Shown here: positions 4,832 through 6,570 of the stretch, piece after piece | How positions within the stretch are numbered: the first letter of the stretch is position 1 | How the letters are laid out: every line of letters starts with the position of its first letter | DNA from: Candidatus Solincola jinzensis | Lineage (GTDB): Bacteria > Actinomycetota > Geothermincolia > Geothermincolales > RBG-13-55-18 | NCBI GenBank assembly: GCA_015711875.1 | Contig: JACVJG010000176.1 | Location: forward strand, 1 to 6,570 | DNA: 6,570 bases | Direction of reading: 5' to 3' | Notes under the pieces: model-generated | Seen by the model: the letters and a program-made list of their open reading frames with translations, nothing else | Database searches by the model: none | Told to the model about the DNA's origin: nothing | Program-made: the position numbers and the translations under genes

Positions 4832-6570
4832 ATGCACGAGGAAAAAGGGGTCGACAGAATACAGGATGATGAAACGCGGCGGCTGCGCATGCGCGTGGCC
4901 GACCTCGAGGAGGCGAGCGCGAGGAGGGCACGCATCGAGCGCGCTTTGCGCCTGAGCGAACGCTATTTCAGGACCATCATCGAGAACGCCACCGACCTGG
5001 TGAGCATCATGGACGCCGAGGGCATCGTGCATTACCACAGCCCCTCCGTTAGCCGCATCCTCGGCTACGGCGAGGAGGAGATGCTGGGGAGAAACGCCCT
5101 GGAGCTGGTACACCCCAAGGATATCGAAAAGGTCAAGGTGGCGTTCCAGAGACTGATCGAGGAACCCGATCGCGCCGTATCCCTGGAGGTGCGCTACCGC
5201 AGTAAAGACGGCAGCTGGCGGGTGCTGGACGGCGCCGGCAAGGGCATTCCCGGAGAGGACGGAGAGACACTGGTGATGGTGGTCTGCCGCGACATCACCG
5301 AGCGCAAGGAGGCCGAGGAGGATCTGCGCATGTACCGCCTCCACCTCGAGGAACTGGTGGAGGAGCGGACCCGGGAGCTGGAGCGGGCCAACCAGCTTCT
5401 GCGCAAAGAGGTCGAGCGCAGGAGTGAGAGCGAGGAGAAGTTCCGCCTCATCTCCGAGCAGTCCCTGATGGGTATCATGATCCTCCAGGACGACGTGCTG
5501 AAATATGTCAACCAGGCTTGCTCGGACATCTTCGGATATTCCGTGGAGGAGGCGCTTTCCTGGGGGCCCGGTGGGTTCCTGGAGGTCGTCCATCACGAGG
5601 ACCGCGGGTTCGTGCGCGAGCAGGCAAGGCGCAAGCAGCGCGGAGAGGCGGGCCAGATCCAGAGATACGTGTTCCGCGTGAAGACCCCTTCGGGGGAGTT
5701 GAAGTGGGCAGAGCTCTACTCCAGGCCGGTATCGTTCGAGGGTAGGCCTGCGGTGCTCATTTCGGTGACGGACGTGAGTGCCCATGTGCGCCTTGAGGAG
5801 GAGCTGGCAGAGAGCGAGGAGCGTTTCCGCTCCCTCATCGAGAAAGCCCACGACGTCATCCTGGTCATCGACGCGGAGGGAAGAGTCACCTTCGCCAGCC
5901 CGTCGCTGGAGAGGGTGCTGGGATTCAAACCTGAAGAGGGGATTGGTGGGAGCGTGCTCGACTACGTGGCCCGCGAGGATAGAGCCGAGGCCATGGAGGC
6001 CCTGCGCGCAACCCTCGAGAATCAGGACGTGGTCTTGAGCCGTCAGTTCGGCGTGTTTCACCGGGACGGATCGCGCAGGGAGGTGGAGGTGACGGCCAGC
6101 AACTGCCTCTATCACCCCTCGGTGCGCGGCATCATCATCAACATGCGCGACGTCACCGACCGCGTGGCGGCCCACCGCAAGCTGGAGCGGGTAAACCACC
6201 TTTTCCTCAGCCTGGGTACGGATCTCTTCGACAACATGGAGAAGATAGTCCACTGCTGTCGGGACGTTCTCGACGTGCCGTTTGCCGCCTACTGCCGCCT
6301 TGATGGGAGGCGGCTCTCTATCCTCTCCACCGCCCCAGGCGAGGAGGGCTTTACGGTGGTGGACGAGGCGGGTATCAGCATCGCCGGAGAGATGGTGCGC
6401 CGTGACCTGAGGGGGCCATGGATTATAGAAGATATTACCAGCGAAACCCACCTCGGGCGAGACCATCTGGTGGCGAGCCATGGTTTCCGCTCCTTCCTCG
6501 CCTGCCCGGTGGCGGGCAAGGCAGGGGCCATCGGCACCCTCTGCGTCTTCGACCATCAGCCACGGTCTTT
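4832..6570 (+). CDS. Multi-PAS and GAF sensor protein, 3' end outside the window
   Basis: The frame opens at ATG 4832, after an in-frame TGA at 4817-4819 and a GAGGAGAGGA ribosome site, and stays open for 579 codons to the window edge. Residues 1-41 are a charged helix. PAS1 spans about 42-155 (ends C-R-D-I-T-E-R-K), and a coiled-coil linker follows at about 157-199 (E-L-V-E-E-R-T-R-E-L). PAS2 spans about 200-315 (ends S-V-T-D-V-S) and PAS3 about 328-445 (ends M-R-D-V-T-D-R). A GAF domain starts near 455, with adjacent cysteines C475-C476, and is cut off. Each PAS has the usual FGYS/LGYG/LGFK and H-P-x-D or equivalent elements. There is no signal peptide or membrane helix, so it is a cytoplasmic sensor of redox state, gas or small ligands. 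The output domain (histidine kinase, GGDEF/EAL or phosphatase) lies downstream and cannot be named. It is transcribed divergently from the hydrolase. Confidence 0.93.
   Translation, partial: MHEEKGVDRIQDDETRRLRMRVADLEEASARRARIERALRLSERYFRTIIENATDLVSIMDAEGIVHYHSPSVSRILGYGEEEMLGRNALELVHPKDIEKVKVAFQRLIEEPDRAVSLEVRYRSKDGSWRVLDGAGKGIPGEDGETLVMVVCRDITERKEAEEDLRMYRLHLEELVEERTRELERANQLLRKEVERRSESEEKFRLISEQSLMGIMILQDDVLKYVNQACSDIFGYSVEEALSWGPGGFLEVVHHEDRGFVREQARRKQRGEAGQIQRYVFRVKTPSGELKWAELYSRPVSFEGRPAVLISVTDVSAHVRLEEELAESEERFRSLIEKAHDVILVIDAEGRVTFASPSLERVLGFKPEEGIGGSVLDYVAREDRAEAMEALRATLENQDVVLSRQFGVFHRDGSRREVEVTASNCLYHPSVRGIIINMRDVTDRVAAHRKLERVNHLFLSLGTDLFDNMEKIVHCCRDVLDVPFAAYCRLDGRRLSILSTAPGEEGFTVVDEAGISIAGEMVRRDLRGPWIIEDITSETHLGRDHLVASHGFRSFLACPVAGKAGAIGTLCVFDHQPRS

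Noticed and set aside
4754..6556. 600-codon open frame on the minus strand
   Set aside because: It lies fully antisense to the PAS-GAF gene, whose translation gives clear domains. The antisense product is rich in His, Leu, Ala and Val with no family pattern, as expected from GC-rich codon use of the sense gene.
1..6570. tRNA, rRNA, CRISPR array, insertion sequence or phage genes
   Set aside because: No cloverleaf, regularly spaced repeats, transposase or integrase frame, or terminal inverted repeats were seen on either strand.

Overview
This 6.57 kb window comes from a GC-rich bacterium. Its genes have strong purine-rich Shine-Dalgarno sites, and two of the six well-supported genes start at TTG. 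A ferredoxin-linked disulfide reductase fused to rubredoxin points to an anaerobic or microaerophilic lifestyle. This reductase, a LiaF/toast-rack-type envelope protein and a soluble multi-PAS sensor together would fit an anaerobic actinobacterial lineage or a similar high-GC anaerobe. No marker gene is present, so the taxonomy is a weak guess.

Layout: (1) positions 57-509, minus strand: a small unrecognised protein built from four 23-residue helical repeats, followed by a hairpin terminator. (2) 510-920: a long divergent non-coding gap with a near-consensus -10 for the minus gene and GC hairpins ahead of the plus operon. (3) 921-1720, plus strand: a translationally coupled pair, a glutaredoxin-like protein (CGWC) and a ferredoxin:disulfide reductase catalytic protein (CPC/CPC/CYC) with a C-terminal rubredoxin domain. 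(4) 1721-1960: a convergent gap with a small hairpin and a perfect 17-bp palindrome. (5) 1961-3367, minus: a zinc-ribbon, proline-rich linker, DUF4190-like membrane segment and toast-rack/DUF4097-like beta domain in one protein. (6) 3368-3666: a gap with three copies of a 13-nt motif. (7) 3667-4494, minus: an alpha/beta hydrolase with a complete catalytic triad and a TTG start whose Shine-Dalgarno can pair with an upstream anti-SD. (8) 4495-4831: a divergent gap with twin hairpins, two -10 boxes and a doubtful small ORF. (9) 4832 to the window end, plus: a cytoplasmic sensor with three PAS domains and a GAF domain, cut by the window edge. It has no complete ORF on its own strand because its stop lies outside the window.

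The clearest functional unit is the glutaredoxin and reductase-rubredoxin operon. It should pass electrons from reduced ferredoxin, possibly through the rubredoxin iron, to the reductase 4Fe-4S/disulfide centre, then to the glutaredoxin and on to target proteins. The other genes are single transcription units of envelope, hydrolytic and signalling character with no evident shared pathway. The less-described items are the 23-residue repeat protein, the domain combination of the zinc-ribbon/toast-rack protein, and the possible RNA switch in the hydrolase leader.
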